Below are positions 21,612-30,953 of a stretch of DNA of 64,000 bases, piece by piece. Both the position numbers and the translations under genes were made by a program. Positions within the stretch are counted from its first letter, which is position 1. Every line of letters begins with the position of its first letter. The notes beneath the pieces were generated by a model. It was not told the DNA's origin, ran no database searches, and saw nothing but the letters and a program-made list of their open reading frames with translations. The stretch is from Candidatus Saccharimonadota bacterium (lineage in GTDB: Bacteria; Patescibacteriota; Saccharimonadia; Saccharimonadales; Saccharimonadaceae), in assembly GCA_030445265.1 (NCBI GenBank), contig JAUCSC010000001.1, positions 1-64,000 on the forward strand, written 5' to 3'.

Positions 21612-21960
21612 ATTTCTCCTTATAATCGCATCGTTTTATTAACAGGATATTACTATCGATGCGTGTTGTGTTTTACGTAAGTCTCTCATAACTTTAGAAA
21701 ACACAAGTATCATCTTATTTGTATATGAACATATTTTCAAGATTATAGAAGCTTGTGTAAACAAAAAACAGATACAAAAATGTGGTGTTAAATATACAAT
21801 ATTTGTGTCATTATTCATGTTTTTGGAGTAGGATAGATGCTTACGTTTATACATGCTATGCCACACTGGGTACGCGAGATGTGGAGTAAAAATTTCTTCT
21901 ATTGCAATGAGATAATGAAATCATGAAGCTAATGAAGTTTACGGCTGACGTACGGCAACA

Positions 21961-22205
21961 ATGATGATTAAGAAAATTGCACGATTACAACGTACTCCCC
22001 GCAACTGGCCACTTGTTGTCACGGCTTCCCTTGTCATCATATTTAATGTTGTCTTTTAATTGTCGTCGCGCTCAATACATCATTTTTCGGATGGCGGTCG
22101 TTGGTTATAGAATGTGCTAGTTTATTGTCGATATTCTTATGTGGAATGGCTATTAAAAGAAACGACCCAGCCTGGTTATTGCTTGATCTCATCTTGCCAA
22201 GTTAG
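21961..22205 (+). pseudogene. Frameshifted small membrane protein (about 81 aa if corrected)
   Basis: MMIKKIARLQRTPRNWPLVVTASLVIIFNVVF* then -1 frame LIVVALNTSFFGWRSLVIECASLLSIFLCGMAIKRNDPAWLLLDLILPS*, joined at a TTTT run. Confidence 0.5.
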
Positions 22206-22273
22206 ATAATCGCTAAAATATAAGCAGATATAGCAAACATGCCTACTTATTTGCTAAACGGACGCGAGAGTGA

Positions 22274-22368
22274 TACCTTAAGCATAGACACTATGCATCT
22301 AAGGTAATCTTGTACTCCGAGAGGAGCTATCAGACAGCCATCAGATGTTCAGGTTGGAGTTGATGGCT
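22274..22368 (+). promoter_or_regulatory. Structured 5' leader with two stem-loops upstream of the DUF3494/sortase pair
   Basis: TACCTTA-A-GCATAG-ACA-CTATGC-ATC-TAAGGTA (22274-22306) and AGCCATCA...TGATGGCT (22336-22368). Confidence 0.45.
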
Positions 22369-22406
22369 AGAGCGTATGAAAAACAAACTAACAGAAAAGG
22401 GCAGCC

Positions 22407-23321
22407 ATGCAAAAAACGAGCATTAGATTAATACCGGTAATTGCACTACTTGCGATCTTATCAATATTAATGACACTTGTAGGCGTTAATATCAGAACTG
22501 TTCACGCGGCACAGTCGACGGTCAACCTTCAAACCGCTTCACCTTTTGCAATTCTATCTGGAACTCCTGGTATCACCGATGCAGGGAACGCATCTACAAT
22601 CAAAGGAAACGTTGGGCTAAGTCCCGCGACAGGTGCTGGCATCGGCTTGAACTGTTCGCAAGTTACAGGGACGATATATTCTGTCGATGGAGCTGGTCCG
22701 CTCCCTTGTCGGGTTACCGACGGTCCTTTATTGGTTGCTGCCAAGAATCATCTCACTGCTGCGTATACTGATGCTGCTACTCGCACGCCGTTAACAACGG
22801 TACCTACGGAACTGGGGGGAACAACCCTAACCGCCGGAGTCTATGACTCGAGCTCGACTACATTTGGCATAACGGCTGGAGCCGGACCGCTAAGATTAGA
22901 TGGTCAGAATGACCCGTCGTCCGTATTTATCTTTCAAGCGCCATTTAATGGGACTGGTTTAACGGTCGGCTCGGGAAGCTCGATCGTACTTGAGAACGGT
23001 GCTCAAGCCTGTAATGTATTCTGGCGAGTCGATACGGCTAATATTGGTACGGGTGCCACGTTTGTCGGTACTGTCCTAGCTCTTAACTCAATAACGGTAC
23101 AAAACGGCGCGACTGTCAGCGGCCGTCTCCTTGCTCGGAACGGCGCCGTCACACTTGAAAACAACACTATTACGATACCAGCATGTGCCGCTAGCGTTCC
23201 TGGTCTGCCAAATAGTGGTGAACTCAAAGGACAATCTGTTCTACTAGCCGCTGTTTCGCTATTTGTTCTGACTGTCGGTTCATTTCTAGGATATGCTTTT
23301 TATAAAAAGCACTCCGCTTAG
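22407..23321 (+). CDS. DUF3494 (ice-binding-like) secreted protein with LPNSG cell-wall sorting signal
   Basis: Signal peptide; FAILSGTPGITDAGNASTIKGNVGLSP, PSSVFIFQ, CNVFWRV; C-term LPNSGELKGQ + TM + KKHSA. Confidence 0.85.
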   Translation: MQKTSIRLIPVIALLAILSILMTLVGVNIRTVHAAQSTVNLQTASPFAILSGTPGITDAGNASTIKGNVGLSPATGAGIGLNCSQVTGTIYSVDGAGPLPCRVTDGPLLVAAKNHLTAAYTDAATRTPLTTVPTELGGTTLTAGVYDSSSTTFGITAGAGPLRLDGQNDPSSVFIFQAPFNGTGLTVGSGSSIVLENGAQACNVFWRVDTANIGTGATFVGTVLALNSITVQNGATVSGRLLARNGAVTLENNTITIPACAASVPGLPNSGELKGQSVLLAAVSLFVLTVGSFLGYAFYKKHSA

Positions 23322-23333
23322 AAAAAGGGCAGT

Positions 23334-23945
23334 ATGCATCCACGAATGATGAAGGTTTTCATCCCCGCGTGCACTTTGCTATTCTCTATGTCGGCATCAT
23401 TTATCCTCCTGTACTTCATGGCGCCTCTCTGGCACGATCAGACTGTTCGGACTGTCTCCGTGCCTACGGTGGCCCATAATGTCTCGAACGCTGTTGTCAT
23501 ACGAGCACCGGTCCAGCTCGATATTAACAGTATTTCTGTCTCTGCTCCCGTCTATCAGGTCGGACTAAATTCAGACGGGGATATGGCTATAGACGATGAT
23601 CCAGAACAGCTCGCTTGGTATAAGCTTGGTCCCAAGCCGGGTGAGGTGGGTAGCGCTGTAATCGCCGGTCACTACGGCTGGGAAGATGGCAAAGCGTCTA
23701 TCTTTAATGATCTCAATAAGCTCAGTAAGGGCGATAAGATCATCGCTCAAGACGCCAAAGGCCAGAAAGTTACTTTCGCCGTAACACACACGTCACTCTA
23801 TTTCCCTGAGCAGGATGCCACTAATGTATTCATGTCGGATGACGGCGAAGCCCACCTCAACCTGATAACTTGCCAAGGAACCTGGAATAGTCAGCAGAGC
23901 ACTTATACGGAACGCTTGGTAGTGTTCACTGATCTAGTGAAATAA
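23334..23945 (+). CDS. Sortase
   Basis: N-term TM; VIAGHYGW catalytic His, LNLITCQG catalytic Cys, TERLVVFT Arg. Confidence 0.9.
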   Translation: MHPRMMKVFIPACTLLFSMSASFILLYFMAPLWHDQTVRTVSVPTVAHNVSNAVVIRAPVQLDINSISVSAPVYQVGLNSDGDMAIDDDPEQLAWYKLGPKPGEVGSAVIAGHYGWEDGKASIFNDLNKLSKGDKIIAQDAKGQKVTFAVTHTSLYFPEQDATNVFMSDDGEAHLNLITCQGTWNSQQSTYTERLVVFTDLVK

Positions 23946-24013
23946 CCTTACTGGAGATGATTCGGTATGAGTACGAGCAAATGGCATATTACTTTCTGTC
24001 AGGATAGGTATAT

Positions 24014-24619
24014 ATGAAACCCAAACTAGTCGTAGAGCAAAAGATAACCGCGTTTGTGAACCGCTATCAAATATTTAGTGTGAATGACGATGGTACCAAG
24101 AAAGAACTGATTGCTTTTGCTGCCCATAAGCGGCTGGCGTTTAAAGAAAAGGTGAGCTTCTTTCAGGATTCATCGAAGAAGCAGCTCCTTTTTACCTTTC
24201 GCGCCGAGAAAGTTTTGGACGTGCACGGCAAGTATTTTGTCGAAGACGCAGATGGCAAACTCGTCGGTATGTTTCAAAAGCAATTTGCTGAATCGCTTTT
24301 GAATAGCACCTGGTCCATCCTGGACGCGAATGGTAATGCCGGGCTAACCGTACGGGAAAGTAATATGGCACTGGCGATTGCCCGGCGTTATATCGGCTGG
24401 GTGCCGTTCGCAGGTGAGCTCCTCGAGATTGCCACAGCTTTCATCCGATATCATTTCTCATTTCGGACGCCCGGAGACGTGGAAGTGGGCGCGTACCGCA
24501 AGACGACGCTTATCCGAGACCATTATCTCTTAAGCATGACTGAAGATGCATATACGTCGCAGGATTGGCGTGTCTTCGCCTCGGTAGCCGTTGCGCTTGA
24601 CGCGCTGCAATCGCGCTGA
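24014..24619 (+). CDS. LURP-one/tubby-like family protein
   Basis: Pattern of short strands (YQIFSVNDDGTKKELIAFAAHKRL..FKEKVSFFQD) and a C-terminal hydrophobic helix. Confidence 0.5.
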   Translation: MKPKLVVEQKITAFVNRYQIFSVNDDGTKKELIAFAAHKRLAFKEKVSFFQDSSKKQLLFTFRAEKVLDVHGKYFVEDADGKLVGMFQKQFAESLLNSTWSILDANGNAGLTVRESNMALAIARRYIGWVPFAGELLEIATAFIRYHFSFRTPGDVEVGAYRKTTLIRDHYLLSMTEDAYTSQDWRVFASVAVALDALQSR

Positions 24620-24707
24620 TTAACAGCTCGCTCCCATGCGGAGTTTTCCTCATTTTTAAGCATATGAAATTTACAGATGGCCGTAATAGTGCTATCTTTT
24701 ACGGTAC

Positions 24708-25247
24708 ATGCCAGTTAACGTAGATCGTCCATTATTGCCGCTCGAGCATCAACAACTCCGCGAACACATGCCCGAAACGAATCGGCTCGGTGATCTGAGC
24801 ATTAAGTGGCGCCGGCTCGGTGAAGCTGCTGTCACGCTCGTTCAGCGCGCCGAGTACGATAAGCTGACTGCAATGGAGCGCAGCGTATTACGGTCCGAAA
24901 ATCCCGAATCGGTCGCTGCTCGTCTTAAGGCGGATGTGCTGCCGACACTATCGTTGGGCAGTGAGCGGCTGAGTGCAAAAATCTACGACATAGAGTTTTT
25001 TGGCTCTAGTCGTTTCTTGAGCATTGCATATATGCTCGACTCGCCAGAACTGGAGGATGAGCGGGATGCGGTGACGGCAGCGCTGGACCGAATGAACGGC
25101 GTAAACGCTCGTTGGCGAGAGTATAGGCCGCATCTTACTGTCGCAACGGTCGAACGCGTCAATGCATCAAAGGCTGTCCTTGATGCGTTCTATCGCTTTG
25201 CGCCAAAAGAGATTACACTCCTGCCACCTCGATCGATTGCTCGCTAA
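24708..25247 (+). CDS. Possible 2H phosphoesterase-like protein (single HxT motif seen)
   Basis: RPHLTVATV motif near C-term; first HxT not evident. Confidence 0.4.
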   Translation: MPVNVDRPLLPLEHQQLREHMPETNRLGDLSIKWRRLGEAAVTLVQRAEYDKLTAMERSVLRSENPESVAARLKADVLPTLSLGSERLSAKIYDIEFFGSSRFLSIAYMLDSPELEDERDAVTAALDRMNGVNARWREYRPHLTVATVERVNASKAVLDAFYRFAPKEITLLPPRSIAR

Positions 25248-25363
25248 TATTTGCTACACATTGTATTTTCTTATACCATACGCTAATCAAGCAACTGGTC
25301 TCCAGAGGCAGAACGCCGATACGTAAAGACTCAGCATAACCTTTTTGCTATACTGACGTTAGC

Positions 25364-26351
25364 ATGTGGGCAAAACAAACATCTAAGGGGTTCACGATCG
25401 TCGAGCTCTTGATTGTCATCGTCGTCATCGGTATCTTAGCGGCTATCACTATTGTTGCCTACAACGGCATTCAAAACCGGGCAAAAGCGGGTGCGGCTCA
25501 GGTCGCGGTGAGCCAGGCTGCCAAGAAAGTGCTGCAATAACAGTGATTCATACCCGAATGACCAAGCGGCGTTTGATGCTCTTGACCTACCAGTAAGCAG
25601 TGCTACCTATCAATACTCAGCTAGTAATAGTACGACGCCAAAGACCTACTGTATTACCGCCACGGCGAATAATGTCAGCTATTTCATCAACAATACAACC
25701 AATACTTCTCCGACGACTGGTGGCTGTCCGGGCCATGGTCAAAATGGCTTTGCGGCCATCACCAATCTGACATCCAATCCTGCGCTTGGCGCCAATACGA
25801 CTGGTTGGGGCTTTAGTACCGTCGCTTCGGGAGCGACCGTCGCTGATACGCGCGTCCTGACGGGCGGTCCGCTGGCAACTGTCCCGACGTTTTGGCGCCG
25901 TACGAACTCCACCAGCTTCACGACATCTCCAATGGCTATTAGTACATCTCTGGCCGGCACCAACGCTGTACCGGTTTCAGCAAGCGGAACCTACACCTTT
26001 TCGGCATACTTTCGGACAAGCTGTTCAATCGGTGGGGGGCGAATAGAATTCAATCAATACGATAGTACCGGCGCTAGCCTTGGCACAAACTCAACGACGA
26101 ATAATGCCCTACCTATCAACCAGTGGACACGCATGGGGAGAAGTGCTGCGGTTGGTGCAACAGTCGCTTATGTCCAGCCCGTGCTCGTGTATTCGGGTGA
26201 AACGGCGTGTGCCACCGGTTCTACCTTTGATGGTACGGCTGTGATGGTGACGGCTGGGACGACCCTCTATGATTATGCCGATGGCAATTCAGCCAATTGG
26301 ATATGGAATGGTACGGCAAATAACTCGTCGTCAACTGGCCCATCGTCATAG
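25364..26351 (+). pseudogene. Type IV pilin-like gene interrupted by a +1 frameshift near 25535
   Basis: MWAKQTSKGFTIVELLIVIVVIGILAAITIVAYNGIQNRAKAGAAQVAVSQAAKKVLQ* then +1 frame NNSDSYPNDQAAFDALDLPVSSATYQYSAS... to TAG. Confidence 0.8.
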
Positions 26352-27065
26352 TCCGTGTTTTTGATTGTAGTATTTTATTGATTGATCGAAGTAGGGGAGC
26401 TCTTTCGTCGCGACGACCGACCCGATATGGAGCACGGTGATCGCCGGGTCGTAATAGGTCGTAAAGCCTGCCTGGCGAAGGCGTAGCGATAAATCCTCCT
26501 CTTCCTTATAGAGGAAGAACTTTTCGTCAAAGCCGCCGATGCTCTTGAAGGTGGCTGTCCGAAGCAGCATCGCTGCACCAGAGGTCCAGGCAACTTCTCC
26601 CTTTGTGCTGCGCGGCTCCCACGCACTCTTCGGTGAGTATGTTCCACTCGATGGATCAAGCTCGCCGTGGTCCCATGCTTGTTGGGTATGATCAAGACTG
26701 ACTAATCGTGGGCCGATGACGGCGGCTCCCTCGGCTAATTCGAGCGACTGGATTAATCGCTCGACGGTGACGTGCTGGATGACCCGCGTATCGGGGTTTA
26801 ATAGGAGGGTGTATTGGCTATCATGCAACTGCGCGAGACGATTGTGGCCAGCACCAAACCCGATGTTCTCGGCCGACTCGATAATGGTGACGTGATCTTG
26901 TCGAAGCTCGTCTAGGTTATCGCCTGAGGCATTATCGATGACGTAGACATGATAGTTAAGCTTAGATCGTTCGGCGTCGGCCAATACATCAGCAAGACTT
27001 TTCTGAAGATAGGTTATCGTCTTGTAATTAACGTATTGGACGGCGACTTCTGGCGAACGATTCAT
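26346..27065 (-). CDS. GT2 family glycosyltransferase
   Basis: VIDNASGDNLDEL, ENIGFGAGHN, TSGAAMLLRTATFKSIGGFDEKFFLYKEEEDLSLR. Confidence 0.88.
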   Translation of the reverse strand: MNRSPEVAVQYVNYKTITYLQKSLADVLADAERSKLNYHVYVIDNASGDNLDELRQDHVTIIESAENIGFGAGHNRLAQLHDSQYTLLLNPDTRVIQHVTVERLIQSLELAEGAAVIGPRLVSLDHTQQAWDHGELDPSSGTYSPKSAWEPRSTKGEVAWTSGAAMLLRTATFKSIGGFDEKFFLYKEEEDLSLRLRQAGFTTYYDPAITVLHIGSVVATKELPYFDQSIKYYNQKHGL

Positions 27066-27137
27066 TATTACTTAGTATAGCACCGTAGCAGATACAACAT
27101 TGACATTTATATACATTTATGCTAAAATAGATAATCT

Positions 27138-28607
27138 ATGGACACGTTGCCACCAAAGCGTACTGATATGATTGACCAACGAGATGAGACCGCTGTAAAC
27201 AGCGAGCCTGCTGCTGAGCTCGACCCAGCGCTGATTGAGCGCGCTCGAAAACTTTTTGAGGTTGATAGTATCGAGTATGGACACCCCTCTACCTACCTCG
27301 GTTACGTATACCTACAGGAACTGGATTCTGTTGAACGACTTGATAAGAACTCCGACGAGGATGTACCGGTCCCAGATGAGCGAGTGGTGATAGGTCGAGC
27401 CATCAATGCAGTTAAAGGCTCTCTCGGTATAATCGACGAGCTCTCCTACGAAGGCGAAGACTTATTTACTGATCGTTTTGTCGGTGAGGAGTTGCTGCTG
27501 AGATTGTTACAGCGTTGTCGCTCAATAGGCAAGATCGTCGATCAGGCTGAATCTGAACTAGAAGAGCAAAAAGCACTCCATCATTCTGGCAAGATAAGCG
27601 AGGATGTACTGCTCGACGCGTATGAGAAAACGCTATTCTTAAATAATCGCTATATTTCTGCCGCTAACACTATAAAGCTTATTGAACTGTTATCAGGGGA
27701 TAAACATCATTCAAAAATGATGGTATCTATAAGGGGTCAGGAGCGGGCCGACGAAAGAATGGGACGCAGTATTCTTCAAACGAGTGCGACCGACCTGTCC
27801 ACTAAGACAGAAGCGACCAAGGATTATTTATTTGCACTAGCGGCCCGCAACCCATCGACCATGCGCCGCGACGTTCTCCGACAGGTCAACGTCATACGGA
27901 GCGGTGAGCTCGATGCCTTGATATTGCCAGAATACCCAGACGAATCGGAGGAACAGGACGCATTACCCGATATCGATGTCGATTTTGAGTTATTGCGGGG
28001 CGAGGAGCTAAACTTCCACATTCTCCCCGGCGATACAAACTTACGCGATCTATCAGAAGACGTATATAAGGAATCGACTGACGAAGAAAAAGTCTGGGTG
28101 GATTTGGGCCGCATTCAAGTACTCGAAGAGGTCCGTCAGCTTTTTGGCAAGGACAAATGCTACTTTGCGCGCGGTACTCACTCTGGGGCCACCTATGCAC
28201 ATGGTGACCACGAACGAATTGCCGAGGACTTCATTGTGCTCGTGATGCAAAATCACGATAAGACAGGAACGGTCATTTCTGAAGATGCCCTGGCAATTAG
28301 CCCTATCTCACGCCGTCACGCTGCCTTCTATATGCGTCAAGACGCCAGCGAAGGATTGTCATGGCGAGAAGTATTCAGCTTGACCAAAGAAGATGCCAAA
28401 GATCTCGGCGTACGAAAGCTGAAGTTCATCAGTCCAGTCGGTATGGACGTGTATGAAGCGATGCGCGAAAAAGTATTTGCGCTGGCGACCTGCCCTCCAG
28501 AAGAATTCTGTGACGAGCTTCGCTATGACGAGCGCAGGAAACAATACGTCACTCGGCGTACACACCTCCGGCGCGCCTTAGCCGCCGCGACCAGCCAGAT
28601 GGTATAA
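27138..28607 (+). CDS. Conserved-looking cytoplasmic protein, unknown function
   Basis: 489-aa intact ORF, no recognised domain. Confidence 0.6.
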   Translation: MDTLPPKRTDMIDQRDETAVNSEPAAELDPALIERARKLFEVDSIEYGHPSTYLGYVYLQELDSVERLDKNSDEDVPVPDERVVIGRAINAVKGSLGIIDELSYEGEDLFTDRFVGEELLLRLLQRCRSIGKIVDQAESELEEQKALHHSGKISEDVLLDAYEKTLFLNNRYISAANTIKLIELLSGDKHHSKMMVSIRGQERADERMGRSILQTSATDLSTKTEATKDYLFALAARNPSTMRRDVLRQVNVIRSGELDALILPEYPDESEEQDALPDIDVDFELLRGEELNFHILPGDTNLRDLSEDVYKESTDEEKVWVDLGRIQVLEEVRQLFGKDKCYFARGTHSGATYAHGDHERIAEDFIVLVMQNHDKTGTVISEDALAISPISRRHAAFYMRQDASEGLSWREVFSLTKEDAKDLGVRKLKFISPVGMDVYEAMREKVFALATCPPEEFCDELRYDERRKQYVTRRTHLRRALAAATSQMV

Positions 28608-28647
28608 CCTGCGTATTCTTTTTCAGTACTTCTGCTAAGATGGAGGT

Positions 28648-29109
28648 ATGAGTACTACTGCACAGAAGATCACCCCAAATCTATGGTTTGACGGCAATGC
28701 CGAAGAAGCCGTCAATTACTATGCCTCAGTATTTCCAGACAGCGAGATTATCGCAACGGCCCATTATCCGTCGGAGGGCCTGGCTGATTTCCAACGGGAT
28801 ATGGCAGGGAAGATACTGACGATTGACTTCAGTCTCGGTGGACAGCGGTTTACGGCGATTAATGCTGGACCTGAATTCAAATTCACCGAAGCAGTTTCAT
28901 TTGTAGTAACGTGCGAAGACCAGGCAGAAATCGATTATTACTGGAGTAAGCTGTCTGCTTTACCTGAAGCGGAACAGTGCGGTTGGTGCAAAGATCAATA
29001 TGGGCTCAGTTGGCAAGTCGTGCCTAGCGGTATGGAAGAGATGCTACAACGCCCCGATGCCTTCGCTCATATGATGCAGATGAAAAAAATCATCATCGCC
29101 GATTTATAA
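28648..29109 (+). CDS. PhnB-like / 3-demethylubiquinone methyltransferase-like VOC protein
   Basis: ITPNLWFDGNAEEAVNYYASVFPDSEI...CGWCKDQYGLSWQVVP. Confidence 0.85.
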   Translation: MSTTAQKITPNLWFDGNAEEAVNYYASVFPDSEIIATAHYPSEGLADFQRDMAGKILTIDFSLGGQRFTAINAGPEFKFTEAVSFVVTCEDQAEIDYYWSKLSALPEAEQCGWCKDQYGLSWQVVPSGMEEMLQRPDAFAHMMQMKKIIIADL

Positions 29110-29192
29110 CGCTTGAGCAAGTGTGCTGATTGAGTTTGTCATACCCCTTATGGTAGAATGGGGAAAACATACGGGTTAATCGGGAGACAAAT

Positions 29193-29741
29193 ATGGATAA
29201 AATACCAATACGTACGGTTGAGACGGAGTCGGCACCTGCGCCAACGCCAGTAGTCAGTCAACGGCCGCATAACAACCCGCCTCTTGCGAAGAAATCTCGC
29301 CGCAAACTCATCTCGGGTAAACGCCTTGCTGCACTCATCATTAGTTTATTGGTGGTGCTTGCATTTGTTGCAGGTGCTTTATTCCTCTATCGCTCCAATG
29401 TTGCGGCGCAAATTGACTCCGGTAAGAGCCAGGCAGTTTTCTTTACAAATGGTCAAGTCTACTTTGGCAAGCTCGAAAAGATTGGCGGAGATTACTTCAA
29501 GCTAACAAACATTTTTTATCTTCAAACGCAATCTACTACACAAGACAATGCAACCAACCCGCAGAAATCGGCCACGGATGCTAATGCTAGTGTCGAGCTG
29601 ATCAAGCTAGGAAGCGAGATCCATGGGCCGGAAGATCAAATGATTTTCCATAAGGATCAATTACTTTTCTTTGAGAATTTGAAGACTGATAGTACGGTAA
29701 GTAAAACGATCACTGAATATAACGGACGCACCGCGCAGTAG
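29193..29741 (+). CDS. Single-TM membrane protein, unknown
   Basis: Pro-rich cytoplasmic N-term, one TM, extracytoplasmic VFFTNGQVYFGKLEKIGGDYFKLTNIFYLQ. Confidence 0.6.
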   Translation: MDKIPIRTVETESAPAPTPVVSQRPHNNPPLAKKSRRKLISGKRLAALIISLLVVLAFVAGALFLYRSNVAAQIDSGKSQAVFFTNGQVYFGKLEKIGGDYFKLTNIFYLQTQSTTQDNATNPQKSATDANASVELIKLGSEIHGPEDQMIFHKDQLLFFENLKTDSTVSKTITEYNGRTAQ

Positions 29742-29746
29742 CTGGT

Positions 29747-30250
29747 ATGACAACAAAGTCCCTGAAGCTAGTCCGCGATATCGCTATCGGCTCAGTGGTG
29801 CTGGTGATTCTTGCTATCGCTCTAGGGGTCCTATATATCTGGTATACCGGGCAGCAGGGGGCGCAGGTAGCTGATGCTGCGACAGCATCAGAGGAAGTGT
29901 CGCCGGCGTATGCCGCGCCAAATGTTCAGCCTAAAAAACCAAGTGCCGATGCCCAAATCGGAGCTTCGGTGCAGATGTTAACATCTCCCGTTGCCCCAGG
30001 CAAGAATGCCTCGATAACTGTCCGAACTTTGCCGGAGGCGACGTGCACGATCGAAGTAAGCTATAACGATGTGATAAGTAAAGACTCCGGGCTTTCCAAG
30101 AAAGTAGCCGATGTGTATGGGTTGGTCAGCTGGTCCTGGACGGTAGATAATACCGCGGCTATTGGTGAATGGCCAGTCAAAGTGACGTGCTCACTCGGTG
30201 AGACCCGATCGGCTGTGGTAGTCGGTAAACTCACGGTCAGCGCGAAGTAG
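29747..30250 (+). CDS. Single-TM membrane protein with Ig-like extracytoplasmic domain
   Basis: N-terminal TM; VAPGKNASITVRTLPEATCTIEVSYND... Confidence 0.55.
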   Translation: MTTKSLKLVRDIAIGSVVLVILAIALGVLYIWYTGQQGAQVADAATASEEVSPAYAAPNVQPKKPSADAQIGASVQMLTSPVAPGKNASITVRTLPEATCTIEVSYNDVISKDSGLSKKVADVYGLVSWSWTVDNTAAIGEWPVKVTCSLGETRSAVVVGKLTVSAK

Positions 30251-30256
30251 TTCTAG

Positions 30257-30925
30257 CTACTTAAGGGCTGCAACGTAGGCAGCCCAATGGTCATTACTCA
30301 CGACCATGTTTGATTTAATGAGAATCAAGAGCTTATCCTTCGTGAAGATAACTGATTGGGGGCCGTTGGAAGAGGTGCCGATATACACTGTCTCGTTATT
30401 GACGGTGATTTTTTGATTAGCTTTATAGCCCATAGCCAGCTGCTGCACCTGTACAGCGGTGTCGTTCTCAAAGTCAGGCGGTAGTGGCTGCTGACTGACG
30501 GTGATATGTGCTTCGCCAATCAAGTCAGCGTAGGCGAAGACCGGATTGCGCTCTGGGGGGCTCACCCGTGTCCATCCACCGAGCGATTCAATACTTTTAC
30601 CAGCGGGCAAGACCGTGTCGTATTCGGGCGTACCCTTCGTGAGGCTACCTGTTAAAGAATGCAAGGAGGTAGGATCCTCGGCGGATACCACGGCGGACTG
30701 CTTTGAGCTAAAGATAAGCCATCCAATTGCGCTGACTGACACGACGACTAATATGGTGGTTATTGCGAAACTACGGCGTCTATGGCGGAGTGCCTTAGCT
30801 TTAATATCGTAATAGACGCTCGAAAAGAATTGGGGAACAGGCACCTTAATATCAACCGTTTTTGACATGGTCGTCGGTCGTAGCTGCGTACGCACCTTTT
30901 GAATATATTGGTTCCGCTCACTCAT
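30257..30925 (-). CDS. Single-TM membrane protein, unknown
   Basis: MSERNQYIQKVRTQLRPTT start preferred over the longer ORF, which overlaps the upstream gene; TM SFAITTILVVVSVSAIGWLIF. Confidence 0.55.
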   Translation of the reverse strand: MSERNQYIQKVRTQLRPTTMSKTVDIKVPVPQFFSSVYYDIKAKALRHRRRSFAITTILVVVSVSAIGWLIFSSKQSAVVSAEDPTSLHSLTGSLTKGTPEYDTVLPAGKSIESLGGWTRVSPPERNPVFAYADLIGEAHITVSQQPLPPDFENDTAVQVQQLAMGYKANQKITVNNETVYIGTSSNGPQSVIFTKDKLLILIKSNMVVSNDHWAAYVAALK

Positions 30926-30953
30926 TACCATTAGTATTATAGCAAACCGTGAC

